Of a stretch of DNA of 13,305 bases, positions 7,031 to 13,305 are shown piece after piece. Source of the stretch: Muribaculaceae bacterium (lineage in GTDB: Bacteria; Bacteroidota; Bacteroidia; Bacteroidales; Muribaculaceae); the NCBI GenBank assembly GCA_021443235.1, contig JABUUJ010000014.1, positions 29,163 through 42,467 on the forward strand, read 5' to 3'. The notes under the pieces are model-generated. The model was not told the origin of the DNA, searched no databases, and saw only the letters and a list, made by a program, of their open reading frames with translations. Made by a program: the position numbers and the translations under genes. Each line of letters begins with the position of its first letter. Position 1 is the stretch's first letter.

Positions 7031-7067
7031 AAAAATAGGGCGAGGCTTGTGTTGAAGTCTCGCCCTA
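7031..7067 (-). terminator. Terminator of the mce-mmd operon
   Basis: TAGGGCGAG (7036-7044) pairs with CTCGCCCTA (7059-7067). Four inner pairs including one G-T extend it to 13 bp with a six-base loop. On the minus strand it is followed by five T (7031-7035). It lies 31 bases past the oadB stop and immediately before the GH13 start, so some transcription must pass through it unless GH13 has an unseen promoter. Confidence 0.88.
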
Positions 7068-7098
7068 TATATAATTAGGTATTACCTATATTAATAGT

Positions 7099-8382
7099 TT
7101 AACCAAGGAATGCCAGAAGCACACCGGCAGCAACCGCCGAGCCAATCACACCAGCCACGTTGGGACCCATAGCGTGCATGAGCAGGAAGTTGCGCGAGTC
7201 GGCCTTAGCACCCTCAATCTGGCTAACACGAGCTGCCATGGGCACGGCGCTTACGCCAGCCGAGCCAATGAGGGGATTAATCTTATCCTTAAGGAATAGG
7301 TTCATGAACTTAGCCAGAAGCACACCGCCGGCGGTACCGCAACCAAATGCCAGGATGCCCACGCAAAGGATGCTCAGCGTCTGGGCATTGAGGAAAGCCT
7401 CGGCAGTAGCGGTGGCACCCACTGTAGTTCCCAGCATTATCACAACGATGTTGTTGAGCTCGTTCTGAACGGCCTTGCTCAGACGCTCTACAACGCCCGA
7501 CTCCTTCATCAGGTTGCCCAGCATGAGGCAGCCAATGAGTGTTGCAGCCGATGGCAGGATGAGCGAAACGATGATAGCAACCATGATGGGGAAGAGAATC
7601 TTCTCTTTCTTTGACACCGTGCGCAGCTGTTTCATGCGTATCTTGCGCTCCTTCTCGGTGGTGAGGGCACGCATGATGGGCGGCTGAATCACGGGCACCA
7701 GCGCCATGTAGCTGTAGGCAGCCACTGCGATGGGGCCAAGTAGCTCGGGAGCCAGTTTGGTTGTCAGGAAGATCGCTGTAGGACCATCGGCGCCGCCAAT
7801 GATACCAATCGAAGCTGCCTGTTGAGGAGTGAAACCGAAGATGTCCATCTGTGTCACAAGGAATGTGGCAAAGATACCAATCTGTGCGGCAGCACCCAGT
7901 AAGAGGCTCTTGGGATTGGCAATGAGGGGACCGAAGTCGGTCATAGCACCCACGCCAAGGAAAATGAGACAAGGATAGATACCGGCTTTCACGCCAATAT
8001 AAAGCACGTCGAGCAAGCCACCCTCGGCCATCACATGGCGATAGCTGTGATAGTAGGGGCTATCGGGATTGAGAAACTCATTGTTCCACATCTCGGTGTG
8101 GAAAAGTCCGGCACCAGGAAGATTGGTGAGTATCATACCAAATGCGATGGGCAACAGCAGCAGGGGCTCATATTCTTTCTTGATGGCAAGGTATAGCAGG
8201 AAGCAACCCACAACAAGCATGATGGCGTTCTTCCAGCCTTCGCCCACGAAGAATGCCGTGAGGCCCATCTCCGAGCCAAGTTTAGCAAGGCTTGTGCTCA
8301 GGCTAAAGTCCTGTGCCATAATGGGAAGAGCAGCAAGGACCATCAGCAACAAAGCAAATAATCGGTTATATTTTTTATGCAT
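7099..8382 (-). CDS. oadB: Sodium-translocating methylmalonyl-CoA/oxaloacetate decarboxylase beta subunit
   Basis: 427 residues from the ATG at 8382. The frame stays open 37 codons further upstream, but that part overlaps the preceding biotin-carrier gene and does not look like this family. OadB/MmdB is the integral membrane subunit that decarboxylates carboxybiotin and exports Na+. The signature GGADGPT (196-202, Asp199 equivalent to Klebsiella OadB Asp203) lies within IGIIGGADGPTAIFL. YSYMALVPVIQPP (223-235) is the second conserved core, and GVGAMTDFGPLIANP (143-157) a third. Multiple hydrophobic helices follow to the end. The first ~24 residues resemble a signal sequence (KYNRLFALLLMVLAALP, then MAQDF). 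The gene starts 13 bases after the biotin-carrier stop. It is called mmdB when the substrate is methylmalonyl-CoA, which the epimerase in the same operon favours. Confidence 0.93.
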   Translation of the reverse strand: MHKKYNRLFALLLMVLAALPIMAQDFSLSTSLAKLGSEMGLTAFFVGEGWKNAIMLVVGCFLLYLAIKKEYEPLLLLPIAFGMILTNLPGAGLFHTEMWNNEFLNPDSPYYHSYRHVMAEGGLLDVLYIGVKAGIYPCLIFLGVGAMTDFGPLIANPKSLLLGAAAQIGIFATFLVTQMDIFGFTPQQAASIGIIGGADGPTAIFLTTKLAPELLGPIAVAAYSYMALVPVIQPPIMRALTTEKERKIRMKQLRTVSKKEKILFPIMVAIIVSLILPSAATLIGCLMLGNLMKESGVVERLSKAVQNELNNIVVIMLGTTVGATATAEAFLNAQTLSILCVGILAFGCGTAGGVLLAKFMNLFLKDKINPLIGSAGVSAVPMAARVSQIEGAKADSRNFLLMHAMGPNVAGVIGSAVAAGVLLAFLG

Positions 8383-8395
8383 GGGGCGCACGGTA

Positions 8396-9109
8396 TTAAT
8401 CAAGTTCAACCAACACCTGGCCGCTCTGTACCTGGGCGCCTGCGTCAACCAGCACAGCCTTAACCGTGCCTGCATACTCGGTAGTGATGTCATTCTCCAT
8501 TTTCATCGCTTCCATCTTGCACACTACCTCACCTGCTTTTACGGCTTGACCAGCCTTTACAAGCATTGTGGTGATTGTGCCAGGAAGGGGAGCCTCGACA
8601 ACCTTGGCGCCAGCGGCCGCCTTAGGTGCTGCGGGAGCAGCAGGTGCAGGAGCGGGAGCGGGAGCCGCCTTAGGTGCCACGGGAGCGGGAGCGCCAGCAG
8701 GAGCGGCGATAGCGTCGGCAATCATCTCAACAAGGAGGTCTCCCTGATTTACGCTCTGGCCCTGAGTCACAGCGATGTGCTTAACGGTGCCATCAACGTC
8801 CGAGATAATGTCGTTGGCCATCTTCATTGCCTCGATTACCAGAAGTACGTCGCCCTTCTTAACATGCTGGCCATCGGCAGCAACAATCTTGGTCACTGTG
8901 CCAGGGAGCTCCGAAACAACGTTCTTGGGGCCACCGGCCTGTGCGCCAGCTTGTGATGCGCGTGCCATAGTGGGAGCCGCAGCCTTTGTCTGGGGCACCT
9001 CTACCTCATAAGCTTGACCATTGACGGTAACCACGAGCGAACCAGCGCCTTGCTCGGCAACGGTTGCGCTGTAGTCTTGACCGCCTATCTTAAATTTAAA
9101 TTCTTTCAT
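8396..9109 (-). CDS. Biotin carrier subunit with two biotinyl domains
   Basis: 237 residues. It shuttles CO2 as carboxybiotin from the carboxyltransferase to the beta subunit. After an N-terminal segment (MKEFKFKIGGQDYS, about 1-40) of the usual carrier type, there are two full biotinyl domains: residues about 65-128, with EAMKMAND and biotin-accepting Lys96, and about 170-236, with EAMKMEND and Lys203. They are joined by an Ala/Pro linker (about 132-168) with no secondary-structure pattern. Both domains keep the PGT strand (LPGTVTKI, LPGTITTM), the EAMKM turn and the end strand (GDLLVEM, GQVLVEL). Bacteroidales carriers in this operon are usually about 140-170 residues with one domain, so this is a tandem duplication. 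ATG 9109 is 29 bases after the oadG stop. Gene name mmdC would fit by role. Confidence 0.92.
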   Translation of the reverse strand: MKEFKFKIGGQDYSATVAEQGAGSLVVTVNGQAYEVEVPQTKAAAPTMARASQAGAQAGGPKNVVSELPGTVTKIVAADGQHVKKGDVLLVIEAMKMANDIISDVDGTVKHIAVTQGQSVNQGDLLVEMIADAIAAPAGAPAPVAPKAAPAPAPAPAAPAAPKAAAGAKVVEAPLPGTITTMLVKAGQAVKAGEVVCKMEAMKMENDITTEYAGTVKAVLVDAGAQVQSGQVLVELD

Positions 9110-9138
9110 TTCTTTGTTTTAAGTTTTTGTTATTGATA

Positions 9139-9465
9139 TCACAGTCTCTCGTTGAGCACAGCGTGCCACCCCGACTGGGTGTGCTTGATTGTCAAGACTC
9201 CACTCTCTTGGTCGCCCTTGCTCTTCTCATAAAGGTAAAGCGCAGTAGCCACAGCTGCCTTGTCGAGCTCGCTTGCCTGCGCAAGGGGCTTAACAGGACC
9301 GTTTTGGGCTATGCCAACCTTTACGGCGCTATCGTCATTCTGCTTTTTGACGATAGACTCAAAAATGTAAAGCACGATTACAAGCAGGATGAGAATGACG
9401 AATACTACGCCTATTCCCATGCCAGTAACTGTCCATGCTTGTCCCCAATTAGCTGATATTAGCAT
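9139..9465 (-). CDS. OadG-like gamma subunit of the sodium-pumping decarboxylase
   Basis: 108 residues. One membrane helix near the N-terminus (about 14-36, TGMGIGVVFVILILLVIVLYIF) is followed by a soluble tail. The tail carries LDKAAVATALYLYEKSKGDQESGVLTIKH, the pattern seen in Bacteroidales OadG-related proteins. OadG/MmdD anchors and assembles the complex: its membrane helix associates with the beta subunit and its tail with the alpha subunit. The zinc-binding histidines found in the Klebsiella OadG tail are not evident. The start ATG 9465 is 23 bases after the mmdA stop. Position between the carboxyltransferase and carrier genes supports the call strongly even though sequence similarity in this family is low. 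Confidence 0.82.
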   Translation of the reverse strand: MLISANWGQAWTVTGMGIGVVFVILILLVIVLYIFESIVKKQNDDSAVKVGIAQNGPVKPLAQASELDKAAVATALYLYEKSKGDQESGVLTIKHTQSGWHAVLNERL

Positions 9466-9488
9466 ATTCTAATGTATTTAAAATTCTA

Positions 9489-11060
9489 TTACAATGGAAT
9501 ATTGCCATGCTTCTTGGCGGGGTTGGTGAGCTTCTTGTTCTCCAGCTGAGCCAAAGCACGAATAACGCGGAAACGAGTGTTGCGGGGTTCAATAACGTCG
9601 TCAATGTAGGCGTAACGGGCTGCATTGTAAGGATTAGCAAACAAGTTGGTGTACTCGTCCTCCTTCTCCTTGATAAATGCCTTTGCCTCCTCGACCTTAC
9701 CCTCTTCTTTGAGAGCCTTGGCGTCCTTGGCATAAAGCACCGATGCGGCTCCGCTGGCACCCATCACTGCGATCTCGGCCGATGGCCATGCGTAGTTGAG
9801 GTCGCCACGCAGTTGCTTGCAGCTCATCACGATGTGGCTGCCGCCATAGCTCTTGCGCAGTGTCACGGTTACCTTGGGCACTGTAGCCTCGCCGTAGGCA
9901 TAGAGCAACTTGGCGCCATGCAATATGACAGCGTTGTACTCTTGGGCGGTGCCGGGAAGGAAGCCAGGCACGTCAACTAGTGTCACGATGGGAATGTTGA
10001 ACGCATCGCAGAAACGCACGAAGCGGGCACCCTTACGCGACGAGTTGCAGTCGAGCACACCTGCCAGCTGCTTGGGCTGGTTGGCCACGATACCCACCGA
10101 CTGACCGTTGAAGCGGGCGAAACCGATGATGAGGTTCTTGGCAAAGCCGGGTTGCACCTCAAGGAACTCGCCATTGTCGACGATGCCAGCGATAACCTGA
10201 TACATGTCGTAGGGCATGTTGGGGTTCTCGGGAATAATCTCGTTGAGGAAATCCTCCTTGCGGTCGATAGGATCGTTGCAGGGTTGAAGCGGGGTCTTCT
10301 CCAGATTGTTCTGGGGAATGTAGCTGAACAGTTTCTTGATTAAGGCAATTGCCTCTTCCTCGTTGGCAGCGGTGAAGTGGGTAACACCCGACTTGGTGGC
10401 GTGCACTGTGGCACCACCCAGCTGCTCTTGGGTAACGACCTCGCCCAGAACGGCTTTAACCGGGCCAGGACCAGTGAGGAACATATAAGAAGTGTTCTCG
10501 CACATCAGGGTGAAGTCGGTAAGGGCGGGAGAGTAAACCGCACCACCGGCACATGGACCCATGATAGCCGAAATTTGAGGTATCACACCGCTTGCCATGA
10601 TGTTGCGCTGGAAGATCTCGGCGTAACCGGCGAGAGCGTTGATGCCCTCTTGAAGTCGTGCGCCACCCGAGTCGTTGAGACCAATAACAGGCGCACCCAC
10701 CTTCATGGCGATGTCCATTACCTTACATATTTTAGCGGCAAGCATCTCCGAGAGAGAGCCAGCGCTTACGGTAAAGTCTTGTGCAAACACATAAACCAAG
10801 CGTCCCATGATTGTTCCCGAACCGGTAACAACGCCGTCGCCCAGATAATGTTTTTTCTCCATGCCGAAGTTGTAGCAACGATGCTCAACAAACATGTCCA
10901 TCTCTTCAAAGCTACCTTCGTCGAGAAGCATGGCGATGCGCTCACGTGCAGTGAACTTGCCCTTCTCGTGCTGCTTTGCAATAGCCTTCTCGCCACCGCC
11001 GGCGCGAGCCTTCTCGCGTTTGGCAATTAGGTCTTGTATTTTTTCTAATTGAGTACTCAT
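9489..11060 (-). CDS. mmdA: Methylmalonyl-CoA decarboxylase alpha subunit / acyl-CoA carboxyltransferase
   Basis: 523 residues, typical for the biotin-dependent carboxyltransferase (PCC-beta-like) family. It moves the carboxyl group of (S)-methylmalonyl-CoA to biotin, yielding propionyl-CoA. The two crotonase-like halves are both visible. The N-half has GSGTIMGRLVYVFAQDF (80-96), LNDSGGARLQEG (128-139) and the oxyanion loop PCAGGAVYSPALTDF (169-183). The C-half has FNGQSVGIVANQPK, VTLVDVPGFLPG and RKSYGGSHIVM. The family-typical GPGPVKAVLGEVVTQEQLGG (197-216) is intact. The start ATG 11060 begins MSTQLEKIQDL, the usual N-terminal helix. It sits 44 bases after the mce stop. Without a biotin carboxylase gene nearby, decarboxylation coupled to Na+ export is more likely than ATP-driven propionyl-CoA carboxylation. 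Confidence 0.94.
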   Translation of the reverse strand: MSTQLEKIQDLIAKREKARAGGGEKAIAKQHEKGKFTARERIAMLLDEGSFEEMDMFVEHRCYNFGMEKKHYLGDGVVTGSGTIMGRLVYVFAQDFTVSAGSLSEMLAAKICKVMDIAMKVGAPVIGLNDSGGARLQEGINALAGYAEIFQRNIMASGVIPQISAIMGPCAGGAVYSPALTDFTLMCENTSYMFLTGPGPVKAVLGEVVTQEQLGGATVHATKSGVTHFTAANEEEAIALIKKLFSYIPQNNLEKTPLQPCNDPIDRKEDFLNEIIPENPNMPYDMYQVIAGIVDNGEFLEVQPGFAKNLIIGFARFNGQSVGIVANQPKQLAGVLDCNSSRKGARFVRFCDAFNIPIVTLVDVPGFLPGTAQEYNAVILHGAKLLYAYGEATVPKVTVTLRKSYGGSHIVMSCKQLRGDLNYAWPSAEIAVMGASGAASVLYAKDAKALKEEGKVEEAKAFIKEKEDEYTNLFANPYNAARYAYIDDVIEPRNTRFRVIRALAQLENKKLTNPAKKHGNIPL

Positions 11061-11104
11061 TATAAGTTAATGGTTATTTGTACTATTTTTGAGATTAATT
11101 GAAT

Positions 11105-11524
11105 TTACTTGTTGGGGTCCTCGCACAACTCAACGAGTGTGCCGCCAGTGGTTTTGGGGTGCATGAACGCGATGTTCAGTCCCTCGGCACCCTTGCGGGG
11201 CTCTTTGTCGATGACGCGGCCACCGTGCTCCTGAATCTCGTCGAGAGCGTGTGCCACACCGTCCTCTACAGCGAAAGCGATGTGCTGAACGCCACCACGG
11301 CCGCCGTTCTTCTCGATGAACTTAGCAATTGCGCTGTCCTCGCTTGTTGCCTCAAGAAGCTCAAGTTTTGTTTGGCCAACCTGGAAGAAAGCTGTTCTTA
11401 CTTTCTGGTCGGGTACTTCCTCGATAGCAAAGCATTTGAAACCTAACATTTCCTCATAGAAGGGGATTGCGTCGTCTAAGCTTGTTACAGCGATACCAAT
11501 GTGCTCAATGTGTGAAATCTGCAT
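11105..11524 (-). CDS. mce: Methylmalonyl-CoA epimerase
   Basis: 139 residues, normal for this VOC-superfamily enzyme. It interconverts (R)- and (S)-methylmalonyl-CoA; the mutase makes (R) and the decarboxylase uses (S). Metal-ligand positions fit the family: His8 in IEHIGIAV, a polar ligand area around Glu55 in KLELLE, His81 in VQHIAFAV and Glu132 in TLVELCE. Both beta-alpha-beta-beta-beta modules are seen, the first from residue 5 and the second from about residue 78. NIAFMHPKTTGGTLVEL (117-133) is typical. It is the first gene of the operon, transcribed away from dnaK. The start ATG at 11524 gives MQISHIEHIG, with the first strand immediately after Met. Confidence 0.95.
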   Translation of the reverse strand: MQISHIEHIGIAVTSLDDAIPFYEEMLGFKCFAIEEVPDQKVRTAFFQVGQTKLELLEATSEDSAIAKFIEKNGGRGGVQHIAFAVEDGVAHALDEIQEHGGRVIDKEPRKGAEGLNIAFMHPKTTGGTLVELCEDPNK

Positions 11525-11577
11525 AATTAATTTAGTTTATAAAAGTGGTTAATAAATATATTCTCTGTATGATTGTG

Positions 11578-11585
11578 CAAAATTA
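11578..11585 (-). promoter_or_regulatory. Possible -7 element of the mce operon promoter
   Basis: Minus-strand TAATTTTG (complement of 11578-11585) fits TAnnTTTG and lies 53 bases before the mce ATG. No TTTG is found at the usual distance; only a TTAG-like stretch is present upstream, so the assignment rests mainly on the -7 motif and position. Confidence 0.5.
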
Positions 11586-11653
11586 GCAATTTTCACTGTA
11601 ATAACACTAATTTTAAAGTATAAACTTTGTAAAAATTAAGGTGCGTCTTTCAA

Positions 11654-11728
11654 CATGTGCCACACATGCAGTGTTTTTGTTCAAAATGTGACAACGTGTC
11701 AGTAATGTGTCATGTGGTTGATGTGTCA
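11654..11728 (+). promoter_or_regulatory. Cluster of inverted and direct repeats upstream of the dnaK promoter
   Basis: CATGTG-CCA-CACATG (11654-11668) is a perfect 6-3-6 inverted repeat. TGACA-ACG-TGTCA (11689-11701) is a perfect 5-3-5 inverted repeat. GTGTCA recurs at 11696, 11707 and 11723, the last two within exact ATGTGTCA copies 16 bases apart. All are 8-85 bases upstream of the putative -24/-12 promoter. They are candidate activator-binding sites; the binding protein is not known. Confidence 0.5.
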
Positions 11729-11735
11729 CTTTTCT

Positions 11736-11751
11736 TGGCACGGAGTTTGCA
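11736..11751 (+). promoter_or_regulatory. Sigma-54 (-24/-12) type promoter of dnaK
   Basis: TGGCAC (11736-11741), five bases, then TTGC followed by A (11747-11751) matches the sigma-54 consensus TGGCAC-N5-TTGCW exactly, with the invariant GG (11737-11738) and GC (11749-11750) exactly ten bases apart. The predicted start is near 11762, about 70 bases before the ATG. No fitting TTG-N20-TAnnTTTG promoter is seen in this interval, although AATTTTTG at 11756 is a near miss for the -7 element. Confidence 0.7.
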
Positions 11752-11832
11752 ATATAATTTTTGTAACGGGACGTTGCAACGCTCCGCAACACATTAACTG
11801 AATAAAAAACATAAAAACATATTTATATTAAA

Positions 11833-13305
11833 ATGGGTAAAATTATTGGTATTGACCTTGGAACCACTAATTCGTGTGTTTCAGTACTTGAGGGTAAGAA
11901 CCCCGTAGTAATTCCTAATAGTGAAGGACGCAACACAACCCCCTCGGTTGTGGCATTTAAAGAAGGTGGCGAGCGCATAGTGGGCGACCCCGCAAAGCGC
12001 CAAGCCATCATGAACCCCACCGGCACCGTGTTCTCAATCAAGCGTTTTATGGGCGAGACTTTCGACCACGTTACCAAGGACGTTGAGCGCATGCCCTATA
12101 AGGTGATCAACAATGGCAACAATCAGCCTCGCGTTGAGGTTGACGGACGCCAGTTTACTCCGCAGGAAATCTCGGCAATGGTGCTTCAGAAGATGAAGAA
12201 GACCGCCGAGGACTATCTGGGAACAACCGTTGACGAGGCCGTCATCACTGTTCCCGCCTATTTCAACGACGCTCAGCGCAAGGCCACTAAGGAAGCAGGC
12301 GAAATCGCAGGCCTGAAGGTGCAGCGCATCGTCAATGAGCCCACAGCCGCCGCGCTGGCCTATGGCCTGGACAAGGCCACAAGCGACAAGCGCATCGCTG
12401 TGTTTGACCTCGGTGGCGGTACATTCGATATCTCTATTCTGGAGCTTGGCGACGGCGTGTTTGAGGTGAAATCGACCAATGGCGACACTCACCTGGGCGG
12501 CGATGACTTTGACCAGAAGATTATCACTTGGCTTGCTGAGGAGTTTCAAAAGCAAGAAGGCATCGACCTGCGCAAGGACCCGATGGCACTGCAGCGCCTC
12601 AAGGAGGCTGCCGAGAAGGCCAAGATTGAGCTGTCGAGCCAGGCAACTCATGAGATCAACCTGCCTTATATCACTCAGCTCGACGGTATGCCCAAGCACC
12701 TTGTGAAGACTCTGTCGCGCGCTCAGTTTGAGATGCTGTGCGATGACCTTATCCAGGCCACTATCGCTCCTTGCCGTCAGGCTCTTCAGGATGCTAACAT
12801 GACCGCAAATGACATCGACGAGGTGATTCTCGTGGGCGGCTCAACTCGCATCCCCGCTATCCAGCAGGTGGTAGAGCGCTTCTTCGGCAAGACGCCTTCT
12901 AAGGGTGTTAATCCCGACGAGGTGGTGGCTGTGGGCGCAGCTATCCAGGGTGGTGTCATTACTGGCGATGTTAAAGACGTGCTTCTGCTCGACGTTGTGC
13001 CTCTCTCGGTAGGTATCGAGACCCTGGGCGGCGTAATGACCAAGCTTATTGACGCCAACACCACTATTCCCGCTCGCAAGAGCCAGGTATTCTCGACTGC
13101 TGCCGACAACCAGCCCGAGGTTGAAATCCACGTGCTTCAGGGCGAACGCCCCATGGCAAAAGACGACAAGACCCTCGGACGCTTCCATCTCGACGGCATC
13201 GCTCCCGCACCGCGTGGCGTGCCTCAGATTGAGGTTACCTTCGACATCGATGCCAACGGCATCATGAGCGTTAGCGCCAAGGATAAAGCTACCGGCAAGG
13301 AGCAG
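11833..13305 (+). CDS. dnaK: Hsp70 chaperone DnaK (5' part, cut by window end)
   Basis: The first 491 residues are visible; the family is usually about 635-640 long, so the C-terminal ~145 residues are outside the window. DnaK is the ATP-dependent cytosolic chaperone acting with DnaJ and GrpE. Landmarks: IIGIDLGTTNSCV at the start (phosphate 1 loop), VPAYFNDAQRKATKEAG, NEPTAAALAYGLD (adenosine/connect region), the AVFDLGGGTFDISIL phosphate 2 loop, ILVGGSTRIPAI, the linker DVLLLDVVPLSVGIETLGG, and the beginning of the substrate-binding domain with TIPARKSQVFSTAADNQ. The frame is uninterrupted. It starts at ATG 11833; no other in-frame start fits. It is divergent from the mce operon. No CIRCE element is seen in the 308 bases upstream; a -24/-12 promoter is there instead. 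Confidence 0.98.
   Translation, partial: MGKIIGIDLGTTNSCVSVLEGKNPVVIPNSEGRNTTPSVVAFKEGGERIVGDPAKRQAIMNPTGTVFSIKRFMGETFDHVTKDVERMPYKVINNGNNQPRVEVDGRQFTPQEISAMVLQKMKKTAEDYLGTTVDEAVITVPAYFNDAQRKATKEAGEIAGLKVQRIVNEPTAAALAYGLDKATSDKRIAVFDLGGGTFDISILELGDGVFEVKSTNGDTHLGGDDFDQKIITWLAEEFQKQEGIDLRKDPMALQRLKEAAEKAKIELSSQATHEINLPYITQLDGMPKHLVKTLSRAQFEMLCDDLIQATIAPCRQALQDANMTANDIDEVILVGGSTRIPAIQQVVERFFGKTPSKGVNPDEVVAVGAAIQGGVITGDVKDVLLLDVVPLSVGIETLGGVMTKLIDANTTIPARKSQVFSTAADNQPEVEIHVLQGERPMAKDDKTLGRFHLDGIAPAPRGVPQIEVTFDIDANGIMSVSAKDKATGKEQ

Noticed and set aside
7310..7972. Long minus-strand ORF (220 codons) in another frame of oadB
   Set aside because: Its translation is His/Cys/Arg-rich, a shadow of the high-GC third positions of oadB, which is a clear family member.
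8383..8493. Upstream extension of the oadB reading frame by 37 codons
   Set aside because: It overlaps the C-terminal coding part of the biotin carrier gene, reads as Arg/Cys-rich sequence unlike OadB, and ATG 8382 gives the normal protein with 13-base operon spacing.
11756..11763. Housekeeping -7 element AATTTTTG before dnaK
   Set aside because: One mismatch in the TA positions and no TTG 19-21 bases upstream; the -24/-12 motif fits much better.
11641..11832. CIRCE operator (TTAGCACTC-N9-GAGTGCTAA) upstream of dnaK
   Set aside because: Neither half-site is present; the repeats there are of TGTCA type.
12034..12699. Minus-strand ORF of 221 codons inside dnaK
   Set aside because: Antisense shadow of the strongly conserved dnaK codons; no start context or domain.

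Overview
The window suggests a gut-type member of the Bacteroidota, order Bacteroidales. Evidence: promoter elements of the Bacteroidales TAnnTTTG (-7) / TTG (-33) type on the minus strand; genes without clear Shine-Dalgarno sequences; a DUF4465 surface protein with a short C-terminal sorting-like tail; DUF4492 leading a cydAB operon; and the order mce-mmdA-oadG-biotin carrier-oadB typical of propionate-forming Bacteroidales. The family cannot be fixed from the sequence alone.

Layout. 3-461 (+) is the 3' end of a DUF4465 protein gene with a terminator. 536-710 holds no gene but has three strong hairpins. 757-830 (-) is a tRNA with anticodon CAT, with its own promoter and terminator. 1034-4030 (-) is the cytochrome bd oxidase operon (DUF4492, cydA, cydB), with a promoter at 4071-4101 and a terminator at 951-989. 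4177-5112 (-) is prs (PRPP synthetase), with a strong terminator and an unusually long leader. 5363-7015 (-) is a cytoplasmic GH13 alpha-amylase-family enzyme. 7099-11524 (-) is a five-gene operon: methylmalonyl-CoA epimerase, carboxyltransferase, OadG-like gamma subunit, biotin carrier and sodium-pumping beta subunit. 11833 to the window end (+) is dnaK, cut by the edge and read divergently from the mce operon.

How the genes work together. The mce/mmd operon takes (R)-methylmalonyl-CoA from the succinate branch, epimerises it, and decarboxylates the (S) form to propionyl-CoA while exporting Na+. That is the energy-conserving end of propionate fermentation. Cytochrome bd would consume traces of oxygen and feed membrane energy. 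The GH13 enzyme and prs are cytosolic carbohydrate and nucleotide metabolism.

Most of the window is ordinary core metabolism. The points worth a second look are a near-perfect sigma-54 promoter with clustered upstream repeats before dnaK, a biotin carrier with two complete biotinyl domains instead of one, a structured non-coding stretch at 563-676 whose G-U pairs favour a plus-strand RNA, and the long structured prs leader.
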